From contig CM048591.1 of the NCBI GenBank assembly GCA_026413225.1, forward strand, positions 38,223,803 to 38,287,802: a DNA stretch of 64,000 bases. The letters are read 5' to 3'. Shown here in pieces: positions 1-13,361 of this stretch. The notes under the pieces are model-generated. The model searched no databases, was not told where the DNA came from, and saw nothing but the letters and a program-made list of their open reading frames with translations. Source of the DNA: Otis tarda. Its lineage: Eukaryota > Chordata > Aves > Otidiformes > Otididae. Made by a program: the position numbers and the translations under genes. Position 1 is the first letter of the stretch. Every line of letters begins with the position of its first letter.

Positions 1-766
1 AATCTATTTCCATCTGGGGTTTCAGTGGAATTACTATGACACTAAAAGCAGGATGCAGCCCCTTGGCTTCCATCTTTTTTCCCCTCTTTTTCGTTTTTTT
101 TTTTCTTTTTGTGTGTGTGAATTTTTTTAAAAAGCAATTGGGTTTTTTTGAGAAAATACAAACTATATGGCATTTTGAAGCACAGCAGTGACTTGATTTC
201 TTTTTTACTTAGGGATTTATGTTACCAATTATTCATGGACTTAGCCAAATGAAAGGGAACTGAACCTACTCTCCTAAGTGAAGTTTTCTGTTCTCTGAAA
301 AAGCTTACGAAGAAATGGATACTTTAGCAAGGGAGCAAGGACAATAGATGTTGCACGTTGCATGGAAAAAGAAGCCTTTTATAAACCGATCAATTGACTT
401 TTTGCCTAGCACATATCCAATGACTGTTTGACTGTGTATCTGTGATGATAGAGGGTAGTGATTATCTTCTTTGTAGAATGTTCTCACAGATTTGCACAAT
501 GACTTAAAGATCACAGGCAACAGGCAAACTGCCTCTTTCCCCCAAATTTCACACTATTCAGGACTCTGATCTTGCCCAGGTATCTCCCTGGGAAGCAGCT
601 TTTTTGGATAGTTGTAAAGTTTAGACCATTATACACCAACTAGAGCCCTGCTGTGGACTCTAGCACTTGCGATCGTATCTTGCTTCCTCTGGCACAGCCG
701 CCCATGGATGCCAGGCAGAACTGGTGCTCCGCCCCACGCACTAGCTGGGTGGTCAGAAGTCACAAA

Positions 767-800
767 CACAGCACATGCTAAATCACAGCACATGCTAAAT
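767..800. repeat. 17-bp tandem duplication
   Basis: The 17-base unit CACAGCACATGCTAAAT occurs twice in direct tandem, 767-783 and 784-800, with no mismatch. This is a simple local duplication, probably from replication slippage. No further copies were seen nearby. Confidence 0.9.
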
Positions 801-3800
801 CATCCACCTGCCACGGAGATCTTGGAAGTGCTGGAGCAATTCTGTGTTTCTCGCTCTTTGTGCTGCCCTCAGTGCAACTGAGAGCACTGGGACAGCATTT
901 CCATCCTTCCTGAAGTAAAGAATAGATGCAGAAGTTGCAAATGTAGTCAAAAGAATAAGCAAAATTCCCAGTGAACCAAAACCCATATAGCGTTAAATGT
1001 AGGAATTTAAAATAACTTAGAACATCCTTCAGCAGTTAAAGGTGAAGCAGCTACAATTTAAATTTTATAAAGTAAATAAATTTACTTTATTCTAAGTATG
1101 CTAAGTATAATAGCCGTTTGCCTTTTGAAAACAGAACTTAATTTGAGGAAAAATTATCTCACAGATTACCTCCAGCTTTTGTAAGGAAAGGTTTGGGGAC
1201 TGGGAAAGTATAATGTGTCCTCCTTAGTGTAGAAATATAACAGAACAGGATGTACTTTTGATTCAGCTTTGTGATTTTTAATGTTGCTTTTGTTGCACTG
1301 TGTTTATTTTGCCCTACAAAAGGAGTAAGGCATGTGGGTGTTTTCTGTACTAAGCTACACAATATTAATTCACAACTCTTTTTCCAAGTCTTGCATTGTA
1401 GCATGCTTCAGGAAGGGCAAGTAAGGCTGCTCTTGGACAGAGATGCTTACCTGGTAAACGGGCAGTTAAGATCAAAATTAAGGTCCTCCTTCCTTTTGTA
1501 ATTTAAATGTTATGTGATGCTATTTCACCTTAAAAGTAACTGCTCTACAGACTTTTTCAGTTTACACCATGATTTGGCACTAAATATAGAACTTAACATG
1601 TAACTTTTCTGTTTTTCTTGAAAATTTAGTACTTTGTTCTGTTACACAGGTAATGATTCCTTCCACTTCAACAAAACAAAAAAAAGGAAATCCATCTAGT
1701 TTTAAGAAACATCCCTAGGTCTCTCCTCAGCAGATGGTGTCTCTGCCTTATGTAGAAGCATTTAGAGTCTTACACTTTTTTCTTCACCTCGGACTATTTT
1801 TTTCCTCTACCTGCTCAAAGCAGGTCATCTTCAGGATCATTCTGTAAATATTCACATACCCTGCAACACCCCTGAAGGCTGGACTTTGTTTATTTACTTT
1901 TATCTGTTACTCTCACCATTGGCTGAACTGGACGTCCCTCAGGTTCTCTAAGGCCTATAAAAAATAACTGGCCAACACCTTGCCAGCTAAAGTGAAAACA
2001 AGATTTTGAAAGCGATGCCTTAAAAACTCTTAGGGAGGGAAGGTAAATCCCAACGGTTTGTGTTCTGGAAACTCTACTGTCTAAACTTGACTGCCTTTGG
2101 AGTTATCCCTTATGAGCTGCCTTGTTGGCAAATATCCTCCTAGAACCACTGGCATGTGGAACATTTTTAACGTGGTCATTTCACTCCAGAATTTACAGTA
2201 TTGCAAAAGCATATGATTTCTCACATTAGAAAAGTCAGCAATGATAATTTCAGAGCTGATGTCCTATTCTTATATCAATTAAAAATATTATTTCATTTCT
2301 ACTGAGGCTCCAAAGCCAGGTATATACCAAAATACATTGATGAACTGGATATTTCTATTTGTTATGTTAATTAAAAAATGAAGGCTCTGAGGCTTCAACT
2401 CTCATGAAAGAAAACAAGCCACCACAACTATATGTTCTTCTTGCTACACTGGTAGTTCAGATCATCATTATAACCAAAGACACTTCAGGCCTAAGAAACC
2501 AGGGATCCAGAACAATACACCCTGCATAATTAATATAATGGACGGTTTCAAAGCTTCTATTATTCCGACATCTGAGTTCTCTCATACCAAAGGACTGCCA
2601 GGCTTCCATGCCGCTCTCAGTGACCAAGGCCATACTTTGCGGAACGTTCTTTTATTAGTCATTCACACTGCACAGACTGCTGCCGTAGACTGGTATTTTC
2701 TGAAATCCTGCACGCTGGCACTTCGGAAGGCAGTGACTATATCTTGCAAAGATAGGTCTGTTTTATGTCCAGCTCAGAGTTTGTGATCTCTACCAACAAT
2801 GAAACTGTGGTTTTCAGAAAGTGGATAAAACTCTTGGAAACAAGCTGAGCCCCAGCTAATTATATGCAAACTGTAAAAATATCATCAGATAAGCCCATCA
2901 AGCAGCACTTTCCAGACCGTGGTCTACAGATCAGAGGGTGGTCTTTGAGTCCGTATTCAGAAGCCTGCAGTTGCTCCAGAGAAGCTATTATTTTATTTTC
3001 ACTTGTATCACCTTAAACATAGTTTTAAATTAAAAGTTTAATGCTACGGCTGAATAAAAAATTAATACATGTTAGATACAGTGACCAAAAAGTTTAACAA
3101 CGATCATTTGAAATGTAATGTCATTAATAGCATCTCCTTGATAGATTGTCCTATGCTGCAATGGAATGGGCAGATCTCCATCAGACTCGTATCACGCAAA
3201 AGAACACGGAACATCAACTCTAACTTGAAACTTGGACTTATAAATTTTATAACCTTGTTTATTAATTTGTCTTTCTATAAACCTCCTCTCAGCTTTCTGA
3301 CCTGGAAACTAAGTTTTTTTAAATTAACACTTTCACAGAAAATTGTAAAACTGACACAACTATTATTCAGTGTTACCAATACTCCCATGTAAGGGAAAAA
3401 AGGTGCATTTCATTTGTGCCTCATAGCTTTTGGTAAGAATAAAAATGCCTGAAAATCCACTTAATTATTTTACCTATTTATTTTAACTGAAGTTTTATAT
3501 AGTTCAACTCCATTTCCCTATTTCTGTAGTTACTAATGGCTACATTCAACATGCACACATGGAAAATGCACATGTTCTTCAGCAGCTCCTTGAAATATCC
3601 TGTCTCTGAGATGTTTGTCTAAGTGTCTTTAACTGGGATGGGTCTTCTGACATGCCCATGTATTTTAGTAATTCAAATTCTACAGAAAAGCAATGTTACA
3701 TGTAAAGCTACTTTGAAAATACCCTTTAGTTATACCACTAGCTTCTAAACCCAAACCACACACTTCCAGTTTCAACTGAAGTCAAAGACAGCTGATCATA

Positions 3801-6800
3801 TTTATCATCTCCCTACTATTATTCTCACTACCATCTCTCTCTCTCTATCAATCGACATGCCTAAATTTTTACTCAAGATCGAGGTTTTCAACTCTACATT
3901 TTAAAGGTAATACAACAAATGGGAAATTCTTTCTTAACCAGTCCTGAGCGGAGAGAACGGAAATATCTTAAAGAAAAAGAAATAAATGTTACAGAAGATT
4001 CATCCTGAAATATTTGTTTTCATTGCTTCCTTGCTTAGCATGCTTTTCTATGTATTGGAAGATAGAGAGAAGAACATTATGTTTTCTTGTGAAAGGATGA
4101 TGGGGGGGGTGAGGGTGGTAAAAAGTATTGGAATGGAGAAGGCTGCTGTTTTCTTGTAAAAACCCGGCATGTTTTACCTTGTACTCTGGAGTTCCAAATT
4201 GCCAATCTTGTGATGCGCTGTCACAACTTATGCGTGACTGACTGGTTACAGAGCCTGCTGATCTATATGGAGAGGTGAGAATTTGTCACTATGCATAAGC
4301 AGAGAGATCAGTCAGATACAGTGATAGATCTGTTCTTTGCCTAGATTCGTCTGCTGCTATATTAGGGTGGCTCAGCGGCTGCCAAATCAAATTCTGAGCC
4401 TAGTTTTGTGGTTGAAAAAACAGGAAAAAGAAGTAGTGATGCCCTGACACAACCACTTTGGGATGGAGTAACTGTGGAGAAAAAAAGCACTCTTACAGCC
4501 TCTGTGGTGCTGGTGCTCCGTCGTCCAGGGCAGCCACAGTGGTCCTGGAGTTATTCCATCATCTTTCCCCAGTCGCTGCAGTGCCCTCACAACACAGCAG
4601 AGCACAGCACAATGCAGTAACAGGCACTTACCTCTCATGGGGCTGTCAGTGATGAAGATATTTTCTACAGCTAAATGTGTCACTACCAAAAAACTTAAAA
4701 CAGTAGCGCAGTATTATAAAGGAGAACTTTTGTTTCCGGGGAGAAGAGCCCTTGTGCAGTGTCTGAAGCAGCGCACAATGGTCTACTTGTTTTTTCAGGC
4801 TTGTTTTAGAACAGCGGAGCCCTTCCTGGAGACAGGTAGGCCCTGAGTGGGCTAATTCTCTGACAAAAACACCCCTGTCTAGAAGCCCTGTTAGTGTGGA
4901 GTCCTACCAGCAATAACATTTTTGGATGACATGTTGACTTTTCTAGTGCAAGCATCACCATGTACCAACATAACTCAGTGGACCGAGATGGTTTACACTT
5001 AGCCTAGTTCAGAACTCAGGCAGAGATGGAATGCAAGCAAATTACAGTCTCTACTCAAATATCTGGCACTCCAAGCAGGAGCTCATGAGATCTGCAAGGA
5101 GAAGAGCCCTTCTTGTCTCCGCAAACCTGCTCTCCTCATCTGAGAGGCTGTGATGTCTCTACTGGATACAAGGGTGATAGCTTACAGAAAGCCACATGTA
5201 GCATCAAGTCAAAAATTAAAACACACAGGAGCAGAAGAAGGGATGAACAGTATGAAGAGGAATGTGCTGGGTGCCTGCATAATTAATGCTCTATTCCTGT
5301 CTATCTCCTCACTCTTTTCCCTTCCGTGGTCAGTTCTGGGACTCTCTCCCCATTGTAATGAGTTGCAATTAAAATTGACAAAGTGATGTATCAGGCACGC
5401 TAGATTTACAGAAGCCTTTCCCAGCTGATCTCCATGCTTTTCCAGAAGGAACAGACATGTCTGAGGCTGCTGGCCTAAATGTAGGTCAACGTCTGCCCAT
5501 CTTCAGGGGTTTTGACAACGCTGTCTATGCCTTCTTGTGCAATGTGGCTGCTGGACTCCTATTTGTGGTGGTGATTTATATTCTCAGTTATTTTTTAAAC
5601 TACAGGGAGATAATATCAACTGTATCAAGTGTATTTCATTATACTGCTTAAAGGCTGCTCTACTGCTAATGGACTCCACTCAGAATTTTGCATTTCTTAC
5701 CACTTGTCGAAGGAACAGCAGCGGGATATATTTTACCTTTTTTCCCACTGACACAGTGTAATAGTAGCTGTATTATTATTAGTAGGAGTATAGATTAAGG
5801 TAACCGCTGGTATGCAGCAGTTTGTAATGATGAGAGAAAGAACCCATGTTCCTCAGCACTGGCTATTTCCAGACTTGACTCTGACTTGCAGCATGACCTT
5901 GGGCAAGGCGCTTATCACATCACCTGCACGGAGAACTGTGTTAGGGCTGCGGGAGCTCATTCAACACAGCTGGGATGCTTCCCCTTGCTCAGACATCTTT
6001 AGAAAGTAAACCTTGCTGCAATCACAGTACACAAAGTTGGCCATTTGTTTGCGAGGTGGTGTACCCCTTAAAGGGAAGACCATGGAACAGACCAGTCAGT
6101 CATCATTACGGTGTGGCTGAAAAGCAGGACAACTGTCTGCTGCCACAGAGAGAATAAGCAGCCGCTTGTTCAGCAGTGATTTCACACCTGAAGCACAACA
6201 GCGTTACCAACATCGCGTCACTCACAAGAGTCATTTTATTCAGGGTTCCACTAGAAGGAAAAAGAGCACTGTTTTATCATAAATTGGCATAAAACCCCAC
6301 ACAAACATTAAACAGAGCTCTTCAAGTATTCCAACCAATTCTGAAAGAAAAAATATCGCACACTTTCAATTTCTCTGAGAGCAGCAACAACAAACAGTAA
6401 ACTTGCAGAACAGTTATTGTTATGTGCTGTGCTGTTTCCTACAGAACTGTTTGTTTGTCATTGGTGTCTATTTAATCATGCTTTTTATTCTAGATTTTAA
6501 AGCTTAGTAAACAGTTTACAAATCCACTCTGGTTTTAGACAGGCTGGTTCTTTGTGAAAGCTGAAATGACTGGATTCATCAAGGGCAAACCCCATACACA
6601 GTGCAGGCATAATCTTTCTGTGTTCTGCAGCATGATGAGGAATCAAGGCGGCAGGAAACGAGGACATCAAAGAAGACAAGAGTTACCCTGTTGGTGCTGT
6701 TGCAGTATTTTTCTTACTTTTCTTTCGTACAGAACTAAACACTGCACTTGACATGTAAAATAGCTGTTGCAGAAACTTATTTTTCCTGCACTTTACAACT

Positions 6801-7149
6801 GACATGCAGTGTTGTAGTTAACTAGAGCCTATGGGGTCAACACGAAATGATAGGTTTGGCAAAAAATCGTGTGTAGGAATATATGCATGCACCCTATGGG
6901 AACACAATAGACATTTCCACAAACAATGCACATGCATGACCATACAACTTAGGAAAGAACATAATAATAAAATCTCTAGTATTTTGATTAATCAAAAACT
7001 TTAACTTTTTTGTTTGTTTTAATATTGGGGAATGACTCAATAATTAACAGTTCAAGCAGAAAGAAAAAAGGTGGTGGAACATGGCCAAAACATGACCTGG
7101 GAAGATATGGCTCTGTAAATACATGTGTGCCTCTTCTGTGTGTGTACAT

Positions 7150-7245
7150 ATTCATACATTAATGTATATTATATACAATACTATATATACATGTAGTATT
7201 TGTGTATGTGTATATATATACACATATATACACACATTCACATTC
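7150..7245. repeat. TA/CA microsatellite
   Basis: A run of alternating TA, TG and CA dinucleotides (TATATATATACACATATATA-like) lies around 7200-7235, with related interrupted dinucleotides on both sides. It is an impure microsatellite, likely polymorphic, with no gene content. The short frame across it is low complexity. Confidence 0.85.
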
Positions 7246-10200
7246 ACACAAAAAAGCTGCAGATGCTTTCAAGTCTGCTTTTATTGTATCCGATGGCAGG
7301 TTTTCTCTGACTCTATCATTACCAGTGATTAGACGTTAGTAATAGTGAATATTACCAATTCCTTATTTAACATTTGCACAAAATAACATCAGTAGATGCA
7401 TTACTATCTACTGTAGTAAATATATTTTTTAAAGACTTGACTACGGATTGGGAAAGCTGCTTAAGGAAAAGTAGCCTTGACAGAACACGCAGCTTAGAAT
7501 CTGACTTCAGCACACTAGATCAGTTTATTTGCAGCTAGAGAGACAACATGTCAACTCAGCTAAAAAAGATCACAGCATTTCTTCATGCAGTGCTAGCTTT
7601 ACAGAAGTTTAAGAGTTGCCAAAAATCTCTGAACTCATGAACCCAAACATCAGCTGAACCAATATTCTCAAGGTAAAATACTTTCAATGGAAACATTCCA
7701 CACAAGTGGCTCTATCCATGTTTATGACTCACAGACTGAGCCTCAAGGACTGTGGATATAAAGGCAGCGGGAGAGCCGCAGACCATTAAAAAAAAAGCTG
7801 CTTTTAAAGGTCAAATGGTTTCAATGTTAAAAGCTTGCAATTTCTAACAGTTCATTTTTACAGTAGCCACAGCTTATGAGATCATTCTCTAAAAGGTAAA
7901 ATTTGTTTAAAAAAAAAAAAAAAAGAGAAAAAGTATGTATTTCAAAATAAGTCACAACTTCATGCTCATTTGAAAAGATTTATCTTAAAAACGCTGGCAG
8001 GACCAGCACCCAATTGTAGGTAAAGTACTGCTATACTGAAATATTATATTTAAAAGTACTATCATACTGAAAGTACTGTATCTGGATGCTTGGGCTGATG
8101 TTCAAATGACCCAGCATCTTCCATGGACAATGTTTGTTTGCATTAAACAAAAGACTATCTGGAGGCTGGAAGATTTTAGACTGACCTGACAGTTGCTTTG
8201 TTTTTCCTTTAAGATTCGCAAAACAATCTGCATCCTAGAAATATGTTATGTTCAGCAGATGCTGGTGAGAAAGAAAACTCCTAAAACCAGAGAGCAAGTA
8301 CTGAAAGCAAACAGTGCCAGCCACTGTACAGGCAGGCCGCCTGGCAGTCCCGTTTGATCAGTTGTCATCGGCTTGGTAAAATAATTAGTAAAAATGCCAG
8401 TGTGCTGCTTGTCAGTTTACAGCTTTAAAGAGGTGTTAGCTCGTACTGATAGACAGCACTGCTCTTTCCCAGTATAGCAAAAGCAAGAGTGCGGTATAGC
8501 AAAACCATAAATATTAATATGTATCGTCAGGTTTTACCACTTAGGAGCGTCACCTTGTGATTAATGGGCTGAGAGCCTGTGAGCCGTAAAGCAAAGCTGA
8601 GCTGAACAAGACGTCTTTGCAGGCTAAAACTCCTATTGTGCGTTCCAGCATACTGGCAATTTTAAAAATAAAATAATAATAACCACTAATCATAATATAC
8701 AGGATGATGAACTGTTTCGTGCTAGCATATGCAGGAAGACACCTGCTAGGTTTCAGGCAGCTCCCTACACAAGATCTTCCATGCACAGGCTAAAGTCTTA
8801 TTCGCACTGCGCAGGTACTAAAACTGCAGTAACATTTTCAGTAAAAGGCAACATTTGCCACATTTTCCAACAGGCACGCTCCTCTTCCCTCACTGATTGC
8901 CCCTACAACTGCACTGGGATGTCTGATCCAAGTACGTATTTATAAAATCTTAGCAGTGGTGGCCATTTACACGCACAGGCAGACTCGAATGGGGTGACAC
9001 ATTCAAACTTTGGGAGATTTGCAGAACTTTCTGGAGTCCTGAATGTATGCCAGCGGGTGAAGAGCTACTTTATATAATATGCTTTATGTAAGACACTCTT
9101 TATGAGTCAGACTTCTCACAATATAGCCATTGTGTGTACCAGCACCCTGCAGAGGGTTCAGCATCATGTCTGATCTAATTCATGTTAAGGTTCTGCTCTT
9201 TAAATGATTGAATCTTAAAGCGTTCATGGACTATTATGAGAGGGCTTTAGTTCCACTGACTTCACCACTACAAAGTTCCTAATGCCATAGAAAATAAACA
9301 CTTCACTGCAACACTGCAATATCCCTTTAATTTGGATTGATTTTTCATGGAAACCTACTAAATATGATTTTGTATTCCTTTTTTAAAAGGATGCATATTA
9401 CTTGATATCTAAGAGTCTTGTTTACTACCAAGCTTCCTATAAAACAAGAGTCACAGTGTATTCCTGCAATCCCTCCCACCTTATTTTCTGGAAAAGAAAG
9501 GTTAAAAATTCTCTAAAGAAGGACAATGTGGAAAATAGGACATAATGATGCCATTGAACTAAGAGACCTAATTGGAAAAATTTGCTCTTTTTAGCCATGC
9601 CATACTACCTCCACTGGCCATTATAAAAAAAAAAAAATATTAAAAATTTAATCAGTATTTTCTGGCCTGTGATCTACTACCTGCCTGTCATCTTATAACA
9701 CATATTTCAATGTTAGCTAGTAACAGCCATATCGCACTCACAATAGCTGATGTGCTAGCTGAAACAATCCAATTATTTACAACAAAAACGTCAGTAGCGT
9801 CTCAGCTAAAACTTCTTTTCTGATACATTCCTCTACCAACTAAGAACTGGAAAATTCCTGTAGTTTATATGAGATGGTAAGAGATGTGGAGAAGCAATGT
9901 GCCAAAAATGCCTTCCCGTAGATTTTTCCAGGGAGCATCTCAGTCTCTGGCTAATGCACTGCCTCCATCCCAGCAGAAGAAAAAGAATGCGACAGCACAA
10001 ACACTTGTTTTAAAACAAGGTTGAGAATAACTACTACTATAAGCTCCTACGATGCATTTTATTGCTCTGCCATGCGGAAGTCCAATTTAGAAGCAAATTT
10101 TGGTTTTCGTACTGCAGGCCGCGTGATACATACATGATGCATCCGTGTTTGTGCATGAGCAAGGCGGAGGAAAGGGCTAGGATCTGGATTTACACACTCA

Positions 10201-13200
10201 GACGCCAAAGTTCAATGGATCATCCTCTCCTATGCAAAAGTGACAGATCTATGTAACCACACATGCCTTAACTCTGTTAGCTGTGCACTTGAAACCTAGA
10301 GTTCCTGCACAGCTTAGAAATACCTCAGTATTAACATTCTAGAAAGGAATAAGATACTCTTATTTAGGAATAAGAGCATCCATGCAATCTGTTGAACAAG
10401 AAACCTTCTTTATTTGGTTTACCTTCAACACAATCAATAGGGAGGTTTATGGTTTCCATTTTGATATTGGAAAAATTTTTTCCAACTTTGAATATTAGGT
10501 TAATCTAATCCCTCTCCTTTCTGGCTTCTCAGTGCACCTAATCCAGGTGCTATTGATGACCATCAGTGTGAATCAGACTTCTTGCCTTTTTACCAAGTTA
10601 TTCAGGGCTTCTCTGTAGCCAGGCTCTTTTGTTAGGGCTGGAAGCACTACCCTGATACAAAAGCACTCTACGGGTATTTTCACAAAGAATTAAATTTAAA
10701 TGCAACCAGAAAAGTTGCATGAACTTTGGGTACAGGTCTGTAAATGCAAGTACAGATCTCACAGAAAACTCCTGAGTTAACATGGCAAAATTGACTTTTG
10801 CTGAATCTCGCAAGTTTTCCTTGGATCCATGAATTAGCACAAAATTAATAAATCTTAATTTATCATAAAAACATTTTCTTATATAAATGAAATACTATCA
10901 GTTTAGCACAGGCAAGAATTTGTTTTGTATTCAAGAGAAGGGTACAGAGTCATTTAAGCCTCTCATATAGCCTCATTCTAATGAACATATTTGAGCAGCA
11001 TGTTTTCAGAAGGATTTTGTGATCTTTCTCCTCCCCCTCTAGAACTTATTTTGTTGTTGTTCTCTTTTCTCCTTCTTTCAGCAACTTCCACCTTTCAAAC
11101 TATTCTTATCATACACAGTTTCCCATTGATTCTTCACTTGCTATTTTTGAGTTTTACTCTTCTTGAAGGGTCTTGCTGTCAAAATACTGTCAAGCTGTCC
11201 AAATACTTATTTTAGACTTCTCTCCATACTGCAGTATCGTCCTGGACCATTTACACTCACGGTCTACTTCTATGGGATCACCAAATTATGAGAATTTTGA
11301 CTGGAGAATTAAGGATCAAGAGCGACATTTTTTAGTGCAATTTCAGTCACGCAACATGCATTAGAATGACAGAATCAGTATAGTCTCACTGATTAATAAT
11401 GTCAGAGGCAATTATATAGCATCATTTTAACTATTCCATGTTTTCCCTGTAGTAAGAACACGGAAGCTATGGTTATACAAAATAATATTGAAATAACTCA
11501 GTTAATTTACCTAACTGCAAATTGGCAAGTCTTTGAGCATGGCCACTATTACAATATTGGCACACATGCAGTATTACAATAAGATATTCAGTATTAAAAG
11601 TACTTAATATTGTAATATTCACTTTGGAAAATGGCCATTTTCTGAATGTTAAAGTAGCTTTTTTTTTTATGTGGCTATAATAACTTTTCATCCTAGTGTT
11701 ACATATGTAAATCCCTGCACATTAGGGGCAGAATATAATCTTTATTGTGAATTCTTAATATGCATTGCACATGGTCTTCGCACATAGTAGTTTGTATTCT
11801 ACACTGCATTTTTGAAGTCATTGACATTGACAATTTTGAAGGATAAAATACAATGCTTTGCTGGGGACACAGAAAACCAAATTGTCCTTCTTTAGTCACC
11901 AAGATAAGTTCAGCTACAGAATTACGAAATTAGATTCTACAGGATATGACCAATCTCAGTAACCTGAAGAACAGTAATTTTCTGAAAATAGGAATAGTTG
12001 ATAAATGTTAGGCATATACCCAGCTTACATCCTCTTTCCTTAATGAAAGGTCAAAGTCTAAGGTCATCTTCAGTGGGGAGCATCTAAATAGGAAACAACA
12101 TCTAAACACATATAGAGCTGTAGCAAGGTCACTGGAAGGGTTTAGGGTTTTGCTGCAGTTTTTTTTTTTTCTTTTAGCTTCTTATTACAATTCATCTTAC
12201 ATCCATTGCCTCAGCAGCTCAACACAACTCAAAACCAGTTTTCAGCTGGAGGAGAAAAAAAAAAAAGACTTTCAGCACAGCTAGCTGGTACACAACTCAT
12301 CTTTCCCCCGTGCTCAGAAGGTGAGACGAATGCTCCGTGTGGAACAGACATTTTACTTGTCCAAGGATTCATTCCAGCTACTGCACATGCCCAGCAAGCT
12401 TCCTCTATGACCTCTGATAGTCCAGTCTTGTACAATGTGGCTTCTGTCTCTTATTCTGCTCTCATGGCTTTTCCACTCAGTCTTTGGAGACCCAAAAGAC
12501 TGTCACACCATGGGCCCGGACCTTGAAAGGAGCAAGTCAGGCCCTGTACCCTGCTTAAGAGGGACCAGTAGGCAGAGGTGCCAAATGATGCTCCCCATGC
12601 AATTTCAGGCACTTGGTTCCAGCTGGCAGACGTTGGTGCCGTGTAGATTAAGAGTCTTCTGTAACACAAATAAATTGCCTGAGGGAAACATTTTTGCACA
12701 AAATGTAATGCCTGTATCTCTTTTATGATAAGGAAGTTGGGGATCTGGGGCAATAAGGCCAGAAATGGATGTGTCCACTTTTGCTCTAGGTGGGAGGTTT
12801 GAACTCCAGGTTTTACAGTCTGGGTTTAACCACTGGCAGCAGGCCCTTTTGCTTCTCCATTTGCCCCTGCACCCTATAAATCAATCAAATATGTTTGTGG
12901 TGGTTTGGGGTTTTTTTTTCCCCCCCATAACTGCCAGATTTCCTGTTATATGAATTACAATGCCTGGAGTAAAGTTTAATAAGTGTCTCAGAAGAGCTGT
13001 TCTTTTATTCAAAGGGAAGTCAAACAATTTTTGTTCAATTTTTAATGATAATCTCATTCAGATAATAAAGTTACGAGAAAAATGCTCTCGGGAATATGCA
13101 AGTGTCAGAAATGAGTTACAAACCGGCAATAACAACACACAGCTACATTTTTCAAAGGAGGTTTTTAGTGTTTCTGGGGCTAACTCTGCAAGAATACCTG

Positions 13201-13325
13201 CTTTTTAAATCTGAAATAAAGGTTTTACTGCAATGGGGATGTATGTCTACTTCAAATTCGTACATTCAATTTGCTTCAAAATATCTTTTCAGTGCTAATT
13301 AAATACAAACTTCAATTTCTAGCCC

Positions 13326-13361
13326 TATTGAAGCAATTTGTGAAGCAATTATTGAAGCAAT
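13326..13361. repeat. Short triplicated motif (GAAGCAAT)
   Basis: The word GAAGCAAT occurs three times within 36 bases, as TTGAAGCAATTT, GTGAAGCAATTA and TTGAAGCAATCA. This is a small degenerate tandem array of 10-13-base units. No function is implied. Confidence 0.75.

Larger units (their letters stand above)
1..12000. other. Non-coding AT-rich DNA, left end
   Basis: No convincing exon or RNA gene is visible. Reading frames are short, overlap on both strands and show no family motif. If the predicted minus-strand first exon near 41 kb is real, this stretch would be far inside its first intron or beyond it. Visible structure is minor: a T-rich run near 85-121, an exact 17-base tandem duplication at 767-800, a CT run near 3836, a TA/CA microsatellite at 7150-7245, an A run at 7908-7924, and a pyrimidine-rich patch at about 11016-11100. 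The frame at 5457-5651 contains one hydrophobic stretch but nothing I recognise. Confidence 0.6.

Noticed and set aside
5457-5651. 64-codon frame with one hydrophobic segment, possibly a small membrane protein
   Set aside because: A single hydrophobic stretch is common by chance in T-rich DNA. No promoter, splice sites or family similarity were seen.
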